From the NCBI RefSeq assembly GCF_001006805.1, contig NZ_LN811353.1, positions 573,941-637,940 on the forward strand: a stretch of DNA of 64,000 nt. The letters are read 5' to 3'. Position 1 is the stretch's first letter; each line of letters opens with the position of its first letter. Below are positions 1 to 8,885 of the stretch, one piece after another. The stretch is from Microvirga massiliensis. Its GTDB lineage: Bacteria > Pseudomonadota > Alphaproteobacteria > Rhizobiales > Beijerinckiaceae. A program made the translations under genes and the position numbers. The notes under the pieces are model-generated. The model had not been told where the DNA came from. It saw only the letters and a program-made list of their open reading frames with translations, and searched no databases.

Positions 1-1
1 T

Positions 2-793
2 GTCGGGTACGGCCTGCGCCTGCGCGGCGTTCCGAAGGCCGAGGTCCGCTCGCGCGTCGCGAACGTGCTGCGCATGCTCAATCTGTCGGGCCTCGAAGAC
101 CGCAAGGTGACGAACCTTTCGGGCGGGCAGCGCCAGCGCGTTGCGCTCGGCCGTGCGCTCGCCATCGAGCCCGACCTTTTGCTGCTCGACGAGCCGCTCT
201 CGAATCTCGATGCGAAAGTGCGGATCCAGCTTCGCTCCGAGATCAAATCGCTCCAGAACCGGCTCGGATTCACGGCGATCCACGTCACGCATGACCGCGA
301 GGAAGCCATGACAATGGCGGACCGCATCGTCGTCATGGAGTCCGGGCAGATCGCGCAGGTCGGCACGCCGAAGGAGGTCTACGACCGGCCGATCTCGCCG
401 TTCGTGGCCAGCTTCATGGGAGCCGAGAACACGATCGCGTTCGATGTCCGAAAGGTCCCGTCTGGCGTCGAGGTGAGGACCGCCGACGGTCGCACCACGC
501 TGTGGAAAGACGACGCGCCGCTCGGTGCGGTGACGGCTCACTTCCGCGACGACGTTGCGCGCCTGGATCGCCCGGACCTTCAGGTCGACGGCGCGATCGT
601 TCTCCCGGGTCGCATCGCGCAACGGACCTATCCCGGTGGTCACTATCGCTATGCCGTCGCAATCGGCGACCGTCATTTTACCGTGACGGACGATCGATAC
701 CTCGACCTCGACACTCTGGTCGGACTGCGCTTGCCGCTGGAGGCTCTGCATCTGTTCCCAAGCGCCCCCACATCGGGAGGAAATCATGCTTAG
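2..793 (+). CDS. ABC transporter ATP-binding protein, 5'-truncated
   Basis: ATPase subunit of an importer for polyamines, iron or similar small solutes, acting on the cytoplasmic face of the membrane. The window starts inside the gene. The frame is open from base 2, and the first residues (VGYGLRLRGVP) match the stretch just after the Q-loop, so Walker A lies outside. Visible are the ABC signature LSGGQRQRVALGRAL, Walker B LLLLDEP with the D-loop SNLDAK, the switch histidine in HVTHD, and a C-terminal TOBE-like domain of about 130 residues. The stop overlaps the next gene's ATG by 8 bases, so it is translationally coupled to the binding protein and permeases. Substrate cannot be read from the sequence. 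Confidence 0.9.
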   Translation, partial: VGYGLRLRGVPKAEVRSRVANVLRMLNLSGLEDRKVTNLSGGQRQRVALGRALAIEPDLLLLDEPLSNLDAKVRIQLRSEIKSLQNRLGFTAIHVTHDREEAMTMADRIVVMESGQIAQVGTPKEVYDRPISPFVASFMGAENTIAFDVRKVPSGVEVRTADGRTTLWKDDAPLGAVTAHFRDDVARLDRPDLQVDGAIVLPGRIAQRTYPGGHYRYAVAIGDRHFTVTDDRYLDLDTLVGLRLPLEALHLFPSAPTSGGNHA

Positions 794-1922
794 ATTCGCC
801 CTTGCCGCCGGTCTGGCGGCCGGTCTTGCAGCGTCCCCGTCACACGCCCAGACGCTGAACGTCGCCACCGCCGGCGACCAGAACATGGTCGACTACATCA
901 AGGACTACCTCGGTCCGATGTTCGAGAAGGCCCATCCGGGTGTGAAGGTGGTGGCGGTCGGCACCGGGCCCGGCGATGGCGGCTCCCAGAAGATCTATGA
1001 GAAGCTCGACGCCCAGAAGAAGGCCGGAGCCGCGGCGGCCGATTTCGACGTGGTCGTCATCCACCAGAAGGCAGCGGGCACGATGGTGCAGGAGGGCCTG
1101 CTCGAGAAATATCGCGACACAATTCCGACAGGCACTCTCGTGACCCGGAATACGGCTGAGAACGCGCTCGGCGCCGAGGTCTCCGGCTATGTTATGCCGA
1201 TGTTCCATTCGCAGACGGCGATCGCCTACAACCCCGATCTCGTGAAGACGCCGCCCAACAGCTATCCGGAGTTGCGTGAGTGGGCGAAGAAGAACCCGAA
1301 GCAGTTCGGCTATAACGGCATCAAGGGCGGCATGTCCGGCGTCGCTTTCGTAGCCGGCTGGGTCGAGGCCTTCGGCGGCGGCGGCGCCAAGCTCGAGAAA
1401 GGGCCCTACGATCCCGCCGTCAAGGCGACGTGGGACAAGGCCATGGCGGATCTCAAGGAGTTCAACAGCAATGTCGTGATCACGCCCGGGAACGCCGGCA
1501 CGCTCGACATGCTGAATCGCGGCGAAATCGCCATGGGGCCGGTCTGGGTCGACATGTTCTACACATGGAAGGCAGACGGAAAGCTTCCTCCCAACATGCG
1601 GCTCAAGCTCGTGTCGCCCGGCATGCCGGGCCAGCCGATGTACTACGCGATCCCCACCAAGGCGCCGCAGGCGAAGCTCGCGGCCGAGTTCGTCACGCTC
1701 GCGACGAGCCCAGAGGTTCAGGCCGAGGGGATTGTGAAGCGGTTCAACTGGTATCCGGGGATCGATGCGAAGAATCTCGAGGGCAGGCTCGATCAGGCAG
1801 CCTGGAATCAGCTCTTCGCGGATATCACGCCCGAGGACCTCGCGACGAAAGGCAAGCCGTTCCCGATTGCACCGTACTTCAACGATATCCTCGAAGCGTA
1901 TGAGAGAAAGGTGGCGAACTGA
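786..1922 (+). CDS. Extracellular solute-binding protein of ABC importer
   Basis: Periplasmic receptor of the importer formed with the flanking ATPase and two permeases. The 378-residue protein begins with a Sec signal peptide (MLRFALAAGLAAGLAASPSHA, cleavage expected after AHA/AQ near residue 22) and continues as a family 1 (spermidine/putrescine, iron or YnjB-like) binding protein. Strong ribosome binding site GGGAGGA sits 5 bases before the ATG, inside the end of the upstream ATPase gene. The substrate is not deducible; polyamine, phosphonate and iron-chelate receptors share this fold. Confidence 0.88.
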   Translation: MLRFALAAGLAAGLAASPSHAQTLNVATAGDQNMVDYIKDYLGPMFEKAHPGVKVVAVGTGPGDGGSQKIYEKLDAQKKAGAAAADFDVVVIHQKAAGTMVQEGLLEKYRDTIPTGTLVTRNTAENALGAEVSGYVMPMFHSQTAIAYNPDLVKTPPNSYPELREWAKKNPKQFGYNGIKGGMSGVAFVAGWVEAFGGGGAKLEKGPYDPAVKATWDKAMADLKEFNSNVVITPGNAGTLDMLNRGEIAMGPVWVDMFYTWKADGKLPPNMRLKLVSPGMPGQPMYYAIPTKAPQAKLAAEFVTLATSPEVQAEGIVKRFNWYPGIDAKNLEGRLDQAAWNQLFADITPEDLATKGKPFPIAPYFNDILEAYERKVAN

Positions 1923-2028
1923 TTATTGATTGAAGCATTTCGCGTGGGGTGCATCCGGCTTGTCGGATAAGGCCTATCGTCCGGCGCACTCCACGCGATC
2001 GAGCTGCTCACGAAAGGCTAACATCTCC

Positions 2029-2862
2029 ATGAAGCATGCCTCCGTCGCCGGGCTCGTTCTCGTCGCCCCGGCGCTCGCCATGGTCGGGGCGCTGTTTCTC
2101 TATCCGCTCGGATTCTCGCTCGCCTCCGCGTTTGCAGGCGAGGAAGGGGAACTGACGCTCTCGCATTTCCAGAAGGCGTTCGAGTTCTACTCTACGGATA
2201 TCGTTTTCACGATCTTCATCGTCTGCGCATCGACGGCCCTGATCGCCATTCTGTCGATTGCGATCGCAGGTACGCTGACGCTGAGCGAGACGCCCTGGCT
2301 CGTCGCCATTCTGCGCTCGATGTATCGCTGGCCCCTGTTCATTCCCTTCATCGTGGCGGCGCAATGCATGCGAACGTTCCTGGCGAAGAACGGGCTGATG
2401 AACAACTCGCTCGTGGCGCTCGGGATTCTCGAGCCGTTGCAGACCACGAGCTTTCTCGACTGGCGCGGTATCATCATCACATTCGTGTGGAAGCAGGTGC
2501 CGTTCGTGACATTGCTGTTGGCCGGCGCCATGGCCTCTCTCGATCGCGCCACGATCGAGGCCGGGCGCAATCTCGGAGCCTCCCGGCTTCGGGTCTTGCT
2601 GGAACTCGTCCTGCCACAGGTCGCGCAGACGCTGCTCGTTGCGCTCGTCCTTTCCTTCGTGACGATGATGTCGGTCCTGTCGGTGCCCATGATGGTGGCC
2701 GGATCGCAGCCCACGATGCTGACGGTCGACATGGCGTTTCGCATCAATTCCTACGGCGATTACGCCACCGCCAACGCCCTGGGCGTGATCTCCTATGCAA
2801 TCTGCGGCATCGCGGCCTGGATCTATCTGCGCCACAACATGCGGCGGGAACTCCAGGCATGA
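2029..2862 (+). CDS. ABC transporter permease (first of pair)
   Basis: Inner-membrane permease of the importer; 277 residues with about six hydrophobic segments. The BPD_transp_1 EAA-type loop is seen as EAGRNLGASRLRVLLELVLP. The frame is open further upstream to a TTG at 1930, but the ATG at 2029 is chosen because it gives MKHASVAGLVLVAPALAM, a typical permease N-terminus, and has AAAGG about 12 bases upstream. It ends in an ATGA overlap with the second permease. A 107-base gap separates it from the binding-protein gene. Confidence 0.87.
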   Translation: MKHASVAGLVLVAPALAMVGALFLYPLGFSLASAFAGEEGELTLSHFQKAFEFYSTDIVFTIFIVCASTALIAILSIAIAGTLTLSETPWLVAILRSMYRWPLFIPFIVAAQCMRTFLAKNGLMNNSLVALGILEPLQTTSFLDWRGIIITFVWKQVPFVTLLLAGAMASLDRATIEAGRNLGASRLRVLLELVLPQVAQTLLVALVLSFVTMMSVLSVPMMVAGSQPTMLTVDMAFRINSYGDYATANALGVISYAICGIAAWIYLRHNMRRELQA

Positions 2863-3779
2863 GCGGAGATATGAAACCGCTTGGCCTGTCGCCCGATGGC
2901 GGGTCGGGCGCGATCGTCTCTGAACGCGCCGCGTTATGGGACCGAGCAGGGCTTTCCCGGTCCAGCCGGCGCATCGGTCCTCTGGCCGGCACGATCCTGA
3001 AGGCCGCTGCCCTTGCACTCTTCGCATTTGCGGTGTTCGGGCCCCTCGCCAATCTCGTTCTCTGGTCGGTGGCCGAGCGCTGGTACACGCCCTTCAAGCT
3101 GCCAGTGTCCTATGGTTTGCGCTATTGGGAGGTGGTGTTTCGTCCGACCGGCGACGCGATGATCTCGCTCGTCACGAGCGTCAGCATCGCGAGCCTCGTC
3201 GTGCTCGTCGCGCTGGCGGTCTCGGTGCCTGCGGGCTATGCGCTGGCGCGGCTACGCCTGCCGGCGCGGACCGCGATCATGATCCTCTTCCTTCTGCCGC
3301 AGGCCTTCCCATCGGTCGCAATCTACATCAACGTCGCGCGCGTCTTCTATGGCCTGGGGCTGACCGGAACCATCACGGGGGTCGTTCTTGTCCATGCCGC
3401 CCACGGCCTGGTCTATTCGGTCTGGATCGCCGCAGCCGCCTTCGCGGCCGTCGACCGCGATCTGGAGCTGGCCGCGCGCAATCTCGGAGCCTCGCCGCTC
3501 CGCACCTTCGCGACGATCACGCTGCCCCTCGCCGCGCCGGGCATCATGGCGAGCGCGATCTTCGTCTTCCTCGAATCCCTGGACGAGTTCACGGGCACGT
3601 TCTTCGTCGGCGTGCCGCAGGTCACGACCCTGCCGCTGCTGCTCTACAATGCGAGCATGGGCGGGAATTACCAAATCGCCTCCATCACGGCCCTCATCCT
3701 CCTGGTCCCATCCGTCCTCTTCATGCTCGCGATCGAGCGCTTCCTGAAGGCGGATGTTCTGAGCAAGGTCGGGCAGTAG
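2859..3779 (+). CDS. ABC transporter permease (second of pair)
   Basis: Second inner-membrane permease, 306 residues, pairing with the preceding one to form the translocation channel. Start is the ATG overlapping the previous stop (ATGA); a second ATG at 2871 is possible. After a polar N-terminal 40 residues there are about six membrane segments and an EAA-type loop LAARNLGASPLRTFATITLP that contacts the ATPase. High sequence similarity of its loop to that of the first permease fits a heterodimeric channel. Last transporter gene of the operon. Confidence 0.88.
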   Translation: MSGDMKPLGLSPDGGSGAIVSERAALWDRAGLSRSSRRIGPLAGTILKAAALALFAFAVFGPLANLVLWSVAERWYTPFKLPVSYGLRYWEVVFRPTGDAMISLVTSVSIASLVVLVALAVSVPAGYALARLRLPARTAIMILFLLPQAFPSVAIYINVARVFYGLGLTGTITGVVLVHAAHGLVYSVWIAAAAFAAVDRDLELAARNLGASPLRTFATITLPLAAPGIMASAIFVFLESLDEFTGTFFVGVPQVTTLPLLLYNASMGGNYQIASITALILLVPSVLFMLAIERFLKADVLSKVGQ

Positions 3780-3878
3780 GGACGGGAACCCCTCTGGGCG
3801 CCGAGTCATTCATGAGAGGTGTTAGACCCGGGCTCAGGTGAAGGGTCGGGGGGCGTAGCCTTGCAGGGCGGGAGCGAC

Positions 3879-4628
3879 ATGTCCGGAAGCGCGAACGACC
3901 AGGTAACCTATCCTCCCCTCGATCTGCTGAAGCCCGTCGCAGACGGGGTCTGGATCGTCGACAGCGGACCGCTTCGGGTCCTCGGCATGCCGATCCCTAT
4001 TCGCATGACGGTGATCCGGCTCAGGAATGGCGATCTCTGGCTGCATTCGCCGACGCGCTATACGGAAGCCCTCACGCGCGAGCTCGAGCAGCAGGGGAGC
4101 GTCCGTCACCTCGTCGCACCGGATGTCGCGCACTGGTCCTTCGTGAAGGATTGGCAGCGCCACTATCCGGATGCCGTGACCTGGGTCGCTCCCGGATTGC
4201 GCGACCGCTCCCAAGTGCGAAAGGCCGACCTCAGGATCGATCACGACCTCGGTGAGATGGCTCCTGCGGATTGGGCGGGCGAGATCGAGCAGGTTCTGGT
4301 GCCGGGGCTCGGATTCAGCGAAGTCGACTTCCTGCACGTCGCCACGCGAACGCTCGTGCTGACCGATCTCGTGCAGAATTTCGAACCCGAGAGGCTGCCG
4401 GCGATGATGCGTCTTATGACTCGCCTGACCGGTGTTTTGGGGCCGAATGGCGGAACGCCGCTCTATCTACGCGCCGCCATCCGCGCAAAGCGCGAGCAGG
4501 CCGCGCGTGCCGCCAGCCGGATGGTGGACTGGAATCCTGAGCGGGTCATTTTCAGCCACGGACGCTGGTTCGACCGGAATGGCGCTGCAGCACTTAGGAG
4601 AGCACTGGGTTGGCTTTTGCCGGGATAA
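3879..4628 (+). CDS. DUF4336 domain-containing protein
   Basis: 249-residue cytoplasmic protein of the DUF4336 family, distantly metallo-beta-lactamase-like; its biochemical role is not known. Recognisable features are the N-terminal LLKPVADGVWIVDSGPLR, the central HLVAPDVAHWSFVKDW and the C-terminal RVIFSHGRWF, which carries the conserved SHG. ATG 3879 is preferred over upstream frames because GGAGCGAC lies directly before it. It follows the importer operon by about 100 bases on the same strand and may be co-transcribed with it. Confidence 0.75.
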   Translation: MSGSANDQVTYPPLDLLKPVADGVWIVDSGPLRVLGMPIPIRMTVIRLRNGDLWLHSPTRYTEALTRELEQQGSVRHLVAPDVAHWSFVKDWQRHYPDAVTWVAPGLRDRSQVRKADLRIDHDLGEMAPADWAGEIEQVLVPGLGFSEVDFLHVATRTLVLTDLVQNFEPERLPAMMRLMTRLTGVLGPNGGTPLYLRAAIRAKREQAARAASRMVDWNPERVIFSHGRWFDRNGAAALRRALGWLLPG

Positions 4629-4672
4629 TGCTGAATGCGTGTAGCTGGATCGCGATTCCGGAGAGCGCAGTG

Positions 4673-4794
4673 TTTCCCCCTCACCCGGACGCTTCGCGTC
4701 CCGCCAGGGGAGGGGCAAAGCGGCGGCAACTCGCACATCACCTCTCCCTCGATGGGAGAGGTCGACGCCCGCAGGGCGGCGGGTGAGGGGGAAG
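4673..4794. repeat. Palindromic intergenic repeat (CTCTCCC/GGGAGAGG family), copy 1
   Basis: About 120 bases with inverted ends (TTTCCCCCTCACCC at the left, GGGTGAGGGGGAA at the right) and internal hairpins: GGACGCTTCGCGTCC and CCTCTCCCTCGATGGGAGAGG. A related element lies at 33756-33876. Elements of this kind are common between genes in Hyphomicrobiales. It occupies most of the gap between the DUF4336 gene and the SDR gene. Confidence 0.8.
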
Positions 4795-4948
4795 CGCTGA
4801 CGCCACAAGCACTGCGCATCACCACACTCGACGGAGAAAGCATCATGCTTCACGCCGATGCGCAACACCGGGGAGATGAAAAGAGCTGTCGCACGACGCC
4901 AGGGCTGATATACGCTTCTGCATCGAGACACGCATGAGTGGAGGCAGC

Positions 4949-5716
4949 ATGGATCTCGGGGCACGTCTCAAGGGCAAGCACGTCCTCGTCACCGGGGCCT
5001 CGGGCGGCCTCGGCGAGCATTTCGCGCGGCTCAGTGCCCGCTGTGGTGCCACCGTCACGGTCGCGGCCCGGCGGCGTGAGAAGCTCGAAGCGCTCGTGCT
5101 GGATCTCCGCGCTTGTGGCGCTGCAGAGGCCCACGCGGTCGAGCTCGACGTTTCGGATGAAGCCTCGGTCGAAGCAGCCTTTGCGGCGCTGAAGGATGGT
5201 CCGCCTCTCGATGTGGTGGTCAACAATGCCGGAATCGCGGGCACGGGTCCGTCCATCGATACGCAGACCGCCGAGTTCGACCGGATCATCGGCACGAACC
5301 TTCGGGGCGTCTGGCTCATGTCGGTCGCGGCCGCACGGCAATGGCGTGATGCCAAGCACCCGGGCGTAATCCTCAACATAGCCTCGATCGTCGGCCTGCG
5401 CGTGATCGGCGGCACGGCGCCCTATGTCGTCTCGAAGGCGGGCGTCGTGCAGATGACTGAGGTGCTGGCGCTCGAATGGGCGCGCTTCGGCATCCGCGTG
5501 AACGCGCTCGCGCCGGGCTACATCGTCACGGATATCAACGCCGATTTCTTCGCGACCGAACCGGGACTGCAGATGATCCGCCGCATCCCAATGCGCCGCC
5601 TCGGGCAGCCGGAGGATCTCGATGGCCCGTTCCTGCTCCTCGCGACCGATGCTTCCGCCTGGATGACGGGCGCAACCATCCCCGTCGATGGCGGGCATCT
5701 CGTGTCGGCTCTCTGA
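4949..5716 (+). CDS. SDR family NAD(P)-dependent oxidoreductase
   Basis: Classical short-chain dehydrogenase/reductase of 255 residues. Seen are the cofactor motif TGASGGLG, the NNAG motif, the catalytic Ser in LNIASIVG, and Tyr-x-x-x-Lys in YVVSK, with the C-terminal PVDGGHL typical of FabG-like enzymes. Substrate is not predictable. An in-frame ATG at 4934 exists, but GGAGG lies 4 bases before 4949, which gives the usual N-terminus MDLGARLKGKHVLVTG. Confidence 0.87.
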   Translation: MDLGARLKGKHVLVTGASGGLGEHFARLSARCGATVTVAARRREKLEALVLDLRACGAAEAHAVELDVSDEASVEAAFAALKDGPPLDVVVNNAGIAGTGPSIDTQTAEFDRIIGTNLRGVWLMSVAAARQWRDAKHPGVILNIASIVGLRVIGGTAPYVVSKAGVVQMTEVLALEWARFGIRVNALAPGYIVTDINADFFATEPGLQMIRRIPMRRLGQPEDLDGPFLLLATDASAWMTGATIPVDGGHLVSAL

Positions 5717-5741
5717 AGCACGCCATCTGCTGGAAGCGCCT

Positions 5742-6428
5742 TCAGTACTGCCCGGTTCTGATCGCGTAGGCAGTGTCCTGGTCCTGCCAATGACCCAGGG
5801 CCTGCTCGGCCGTGATGATGAGATCGCCGCGATCCGTAGCAGGGGCTTGGCCTGCTCCGATCAGGAGATCGGGGATGGCCATGATCGATCCCGGAAGATC
5901 CTTCGGATCGGGAAGTCGCCCACCCATCGCCTTGAACAGGTCGATGAGCGTCCCGGAAGCAAGGCCGTTCGAATCGAGAATGCGATGGGTAAGGCGCTTC
6001 TCCCACCCGCCGCCAAAGCTCCGGTTCGACCCGGAGTCGATGAGATTCATCATCACCAGGCCGGCTTCGGTGCGAGCCGCCGATTTCGGGTATGCGTGAT
6101 CGCTGTCGCGGGTCTTAAGGGTGCTGGTCGGTACTTGAATGCCGAGCGCATCGAAGAAGGCAAGATGCGCTTCACGATAGTCCTTGTGCTGCGGATCGAG
6201 CCAGAGTTCCTTGTGCCCGCTCGGCCTCGTCAGGATCAATGCCTCGGATTTGGCGTATCCCTGGAGTGCGTTCGCGCGGGCGTTGAGCGTGCGGGTGAGC
6301 ACGCTGGCATCTGCCGCGCCGATGACGAATGATCTCCCTGCCTTAAAGTTCGTCCCCTTGAATTGGGCAAAATGTTCCCGCTGCGCCTCTCGCTCGTAGG
6401 AAACGAACGGTATAGTTGGCTTGACCAA
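5742..6428 (-). CDS. Protein of unknown function with weak HNH-like stretch
   Basis: 228-residue protein that I do not recognise. There is no signal peptide or membrane segment. It has no early Met; the only sensible start is TTG at 6428, with GGAGAG just upstream. A central region, DSDHAYPKSAARTEAG followed by MMNLIDSGSNRSFGGGWEKR, has a D-x-D-H...P-K...N...N pattern that recalls HNH nuclease folds, but this is only a resemblance. Composition is noticeably less GC-rich than its neighbours. It converges on the SDR gene, and no partner gene is evident. Confidence 0.6.
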   Translation of the reverse strand: MVKPTIPFVSYEREAQREHFAQFKGTNFKAGRSFVIGAADASVLTRTLNARANALQGYAKSEALILTRPSGHKELWLDPQHKDYREAHLAFFDALGIQVPTSTLKTRDSDHAYPKSAARTEAGLVMMNLIDSGSNRSFGGGWEKRLTHRILDSNGLASGTLIDLFKAMGGRLPDPKDLPGSIMAIPDLLIGAGQAPATDRGDLIITAEQALGHWQDQDTAYAIRTGQY

Positions 6429-6613
6429 AGCTGCTCTCCGCCGGATGGATTACATCCAACCCGATGCCGAGGCTGAAAACGACTCCAGGATAAAGCGGCA
6501 GGATGAAGAGCGAAGTGAATCCGCGCACATCAGAGAGGTATTCGGTGTTGAGGTGGACGGTTTGACCCTCCTGGTCTTTGCGCTGAGTACGACCAAGCCC
6601 GAACAATGCCCTC

Positions 6614-7360
6614 ATGAGTGAACTGGCGCTGCTCGCAACGATGGGCGCCGCATTGGTGATCGGCGGCCTGATCGGGAGCGTCGGAATCGGCGGCGTGCTT
6701 CTGGCGCCCTGGCTCGTGCAGGTCGTGGGACTCGGAGTCCGTGACGCGATCGCGATCAGCATGGCGAGCTTCGTGGCGACGGGACTCGTCGCACTCGTCC
6801 TGTTCGCCCGCACGGGCGGCGATCTCGTCCGTGATCGCCGCGAGCTCATCATCGCCACGATGCCGGGAGCGTTTCTCGGGGCGCTCGCTCTGGCCGTGAC
6901 TCCGGAGCGCCTCGGTCTCCTCGTACTTGCGGGATTTCTGATCGTCACGGGCTTGCGCGTGCTGTTCGGCCGCAACGCGCCAGTACGCGTATCGCACGAA
7001 GCAGGTCGCGTGTCCGAGTGGCTCGTGGGAGCTGCAGCGGGATTTGCCTCGGCCCTGACCGGCACCGGAGGACCGATGGTACTGGTGCCTATTCTGGTCT
7101 GGCGCGGCACGCCATTGCTGACCGCGATCGCGCTCGGTCAGATCGTGCAGCTTCCCGTGGCAATCGTCGCGACGATCGGCAACGCCCTGAGCGGCGGCGT
7201 CGATCTCGCTACGGGCGCGCTGGTCGGAGCGATGCTGGTGCCTGGCGTGCTGCTTGGCCGGCGCGCCGCCGAGGCGATGCCGCTCGTGATCGTGGCACGG
7301 GCGGTTGCAGTCTTGCTGATCGGCACCGGAGTATGGCTTGCGCTCAAGGCCATCATGTAG
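6614..7360 (+). CDS. TSUP (TauE/SafE) family sulfite/organosulfur exporter-like permease
   Basis: 248-residue inner-membrane protein with about eight hydrophobic segments. It has two TSUP repeat signatures, GGLIGSVGIGGVLLAPWL near the N-terminus and GFASALTGTGGPMVLVPIL in the middle, the duplicated TauE/SafE half. Family members export sulfite, sulfoacetate or related anions, and the substrate here is unknown. Single gene, ATG 6614, between an unknown gene and a convergent decarboxylase. Confidence 0.87.
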   Translation: MSELALLATMGAALVIGGLIGSVGIGGVLLAPWLVQVVGLGVRDAIAISMASFVATGLVALVLFARTGGDLVRDRRELIIATMPGAFLGALALAVTPERLGLLVLAGFLIVTGLRVLFGRNAPVRVSHEAGRVSEWLVGAAAGFASALTGTGGPMVLVPILVWRGTPLLTAIALGQIVQLPVAIVATIGNALSGGVDLATGALVGAMLVPGVLLGRRAAEAMPLVIVARAVAVLLIGTGVWLALKAIM

Positions 7361-7434
7361 GCGAAGTAATACGCCTTTGGACCTGTGATCCGACTCGGAC
7401 CTTCGCAATCTCCTGCCAGGCAACGGATGCGGCG

Positions 7435-8847
7435 TTACTCCAACCCGCGCGCGAGCTCGTGGATGACGCTCCACGCCATCTGGACATCTTCGCGCGAGGT
7501 CGAGGTCTGGCCGACCTGGAAGCGAATGACGAATCGACCCTCGTGCTGCGTCTGCGTCAGGTAGATACGGCCGTCATTGTTGATGCGCTCCAGAAGGCGC
7601 GCGTTCAGCGCGTCGATGTCCCGAGCGCCTGCGGGCGCGTATCGGAACGTGAATAGCGACAGGACGGGCTGGGAGACGAGCTCGAAATCCGGATGAGCGT
7701 CGATCTGTGCTGCGAGTTCCTGAGACCAGGCAACGTGTCGGCGGATCATGGTCCGAAGCGTCTCGACACCATAGGAGCGGATCACGAACCAGAGCTTCAG
7801 GGCCCGGAAGCGCCGGCCGAGCGGCACGGACCATTCGTTGTAATCGACGAGTCCGTCGCGCCCGAGCGTCCTGAGATAGGCCGGCCGCAAGCCCAGCGTA
7901 TCGGTGAGCGCCTTCGGATCCTTCACGAAGTGTGCCGTGCAGTCGAAATTCGTGAAGAGCCATTTGTGCGGGTTGAAGACGAAGCTGTCGGCGTGTTCGG
8001 CGCCACGCATCAGATCCCGGAACTCCGGACAGATCATCGCGCTTCCGGCCCAAGCGGCATCGACGTGGAGATAGAGGCCGTGGCGGCGCGCCACCTCGAA
8101 GACTGCCTCGATGTCATCGCAGGCACCGATGCTCGTGCTCCCCAGGCAGGCCACGATCGCGGCGGGAATAAACCCGGCCGCGCGGTCCTCCATGATCGCA
8201 CGCTCCAGGGCCTCGACATCCATGCTGCCATGCGGCCCCCGCATCGGCACGTTGACGAGATTGGCGTCGCCGATCCCGGCAATCCGGACCGCCTTGTTGA
8301 TCGACGAGTGAGCCTGCGGCGAGGCATAGACGCGCACCGGCGCATGAGCCGCCAGCCCCTGCGCGTTGCCCTCGAAGCCGAGCGCTCTCTCCCGCGCCGT
8401 GAGGAGCGCGGCGAGCGTTGCCCCAGAAGCCGAGTCCTGGATGACGCCCGCGAAGCCGTCACCCAGCCCGATCATCTGCCGGAGCCAGTCCAGTACCCGC
8501 GTCTCGAGCTCGGTGGCGGCAGGCGAGGTCTGCCAGAGCATGCACTGGGCCGCCATCGCGGCGGTCACGTATTCCGCGACCACGGAAGGCGGGCTCGAAT
8601 TCGCAGGGAAATACGCGAAGAAGCGCGGATGCTGCCAATGGGTCATGCCCGGCAGGATGATCCGGTCGAGATCCGCGAAGATCGCCTCCATGGGCTCCGC
8701 GTCGTGCGGGGGATGCGGAGGCAGTTGCTTCAGGACATCGCCCGGCTGCGTCTGTGCCCGGACCGGGCGCTCGGCGACCGTCTCCAGATAATCGGCGGAC
8801 CAGTCTGCGGCGCGGTGCGCCCAGGCTCGAAAGTCGTTATCGTCCAC
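7435..8847 (-). CDS. PLP-dependent group II (aromatic-L-amino-acid type) decarboxylase
   Basis: 470-residue cytoplasmic enzyme of the group II amino-acid decarboxylases (DOPA/tyrosine/tryptophan type). The PLP-binding lysine is K295 in FNPHKW. H180 in SPQAHSS stacks on the cofactor, and D263 in HVDAAW pairs with the pyridine nitrogen. The N-terminal HPRFFAYFPANSS is the usual substrate-site signature. Substrate (Tyr, Trp, Phe or DOPA) cannot be chosen from sequence alone. Lies 38 bases upstream of, and in the same direction as, the unknown gene that ends its intergenic gap at 8886. Confidence 0.9.
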   Translation of the reverse strand: MDDNDFRAWAHRAADWSADYLETVAERPVRAQTQPGDVLKQLPPHPPHDAEPMEAIFADLDRIILPGMTHWQHPRFFAYFPANSSPPSVVAEYVTAAMAAQCMLWQTSPAATELETRVLDWLRQMIGLGDGFAGVIQDSASGATLAALLTARERALGFEGNAQGLAAHAPVRVYASPQAHSSINKAVRIAGIGDANLVNVPMRGPHGSMDVEALERAIMEDRAAGFIPAAIVACLGSTSIGACDDIEAVFEVARRHGLYLHVDAAWAGSAMICPEFRDLMRGAEHADSFVFNPHKWLFTNFDCTAHFVKDPKALTDTLGLRPAYLRTLGRDGLVDYNEWSVPLGRRFRALKLWFVIRSYGVETLRTMIRRHVAWSQELAAQIDAHPDFELVSQPVLSLFTFRYAPAGARDIDALNARLLERINNDGRIYLTQTQHEGRFVIRFQVGQTSTSREDVQMAWSVIHELARGLE

Positions 8848-8885
8848 GTCGGTCTCCGAAGCGAGGATGTGCAGTCGCGCGAGCG

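Noticed and set aside
1959..1970. TTGTCGGATAA near the first permease as another GntR site
   Set aside because: Only one arm matches TNGTNNNACNA; the other reads ATAA, and the gene is in a different operon context.
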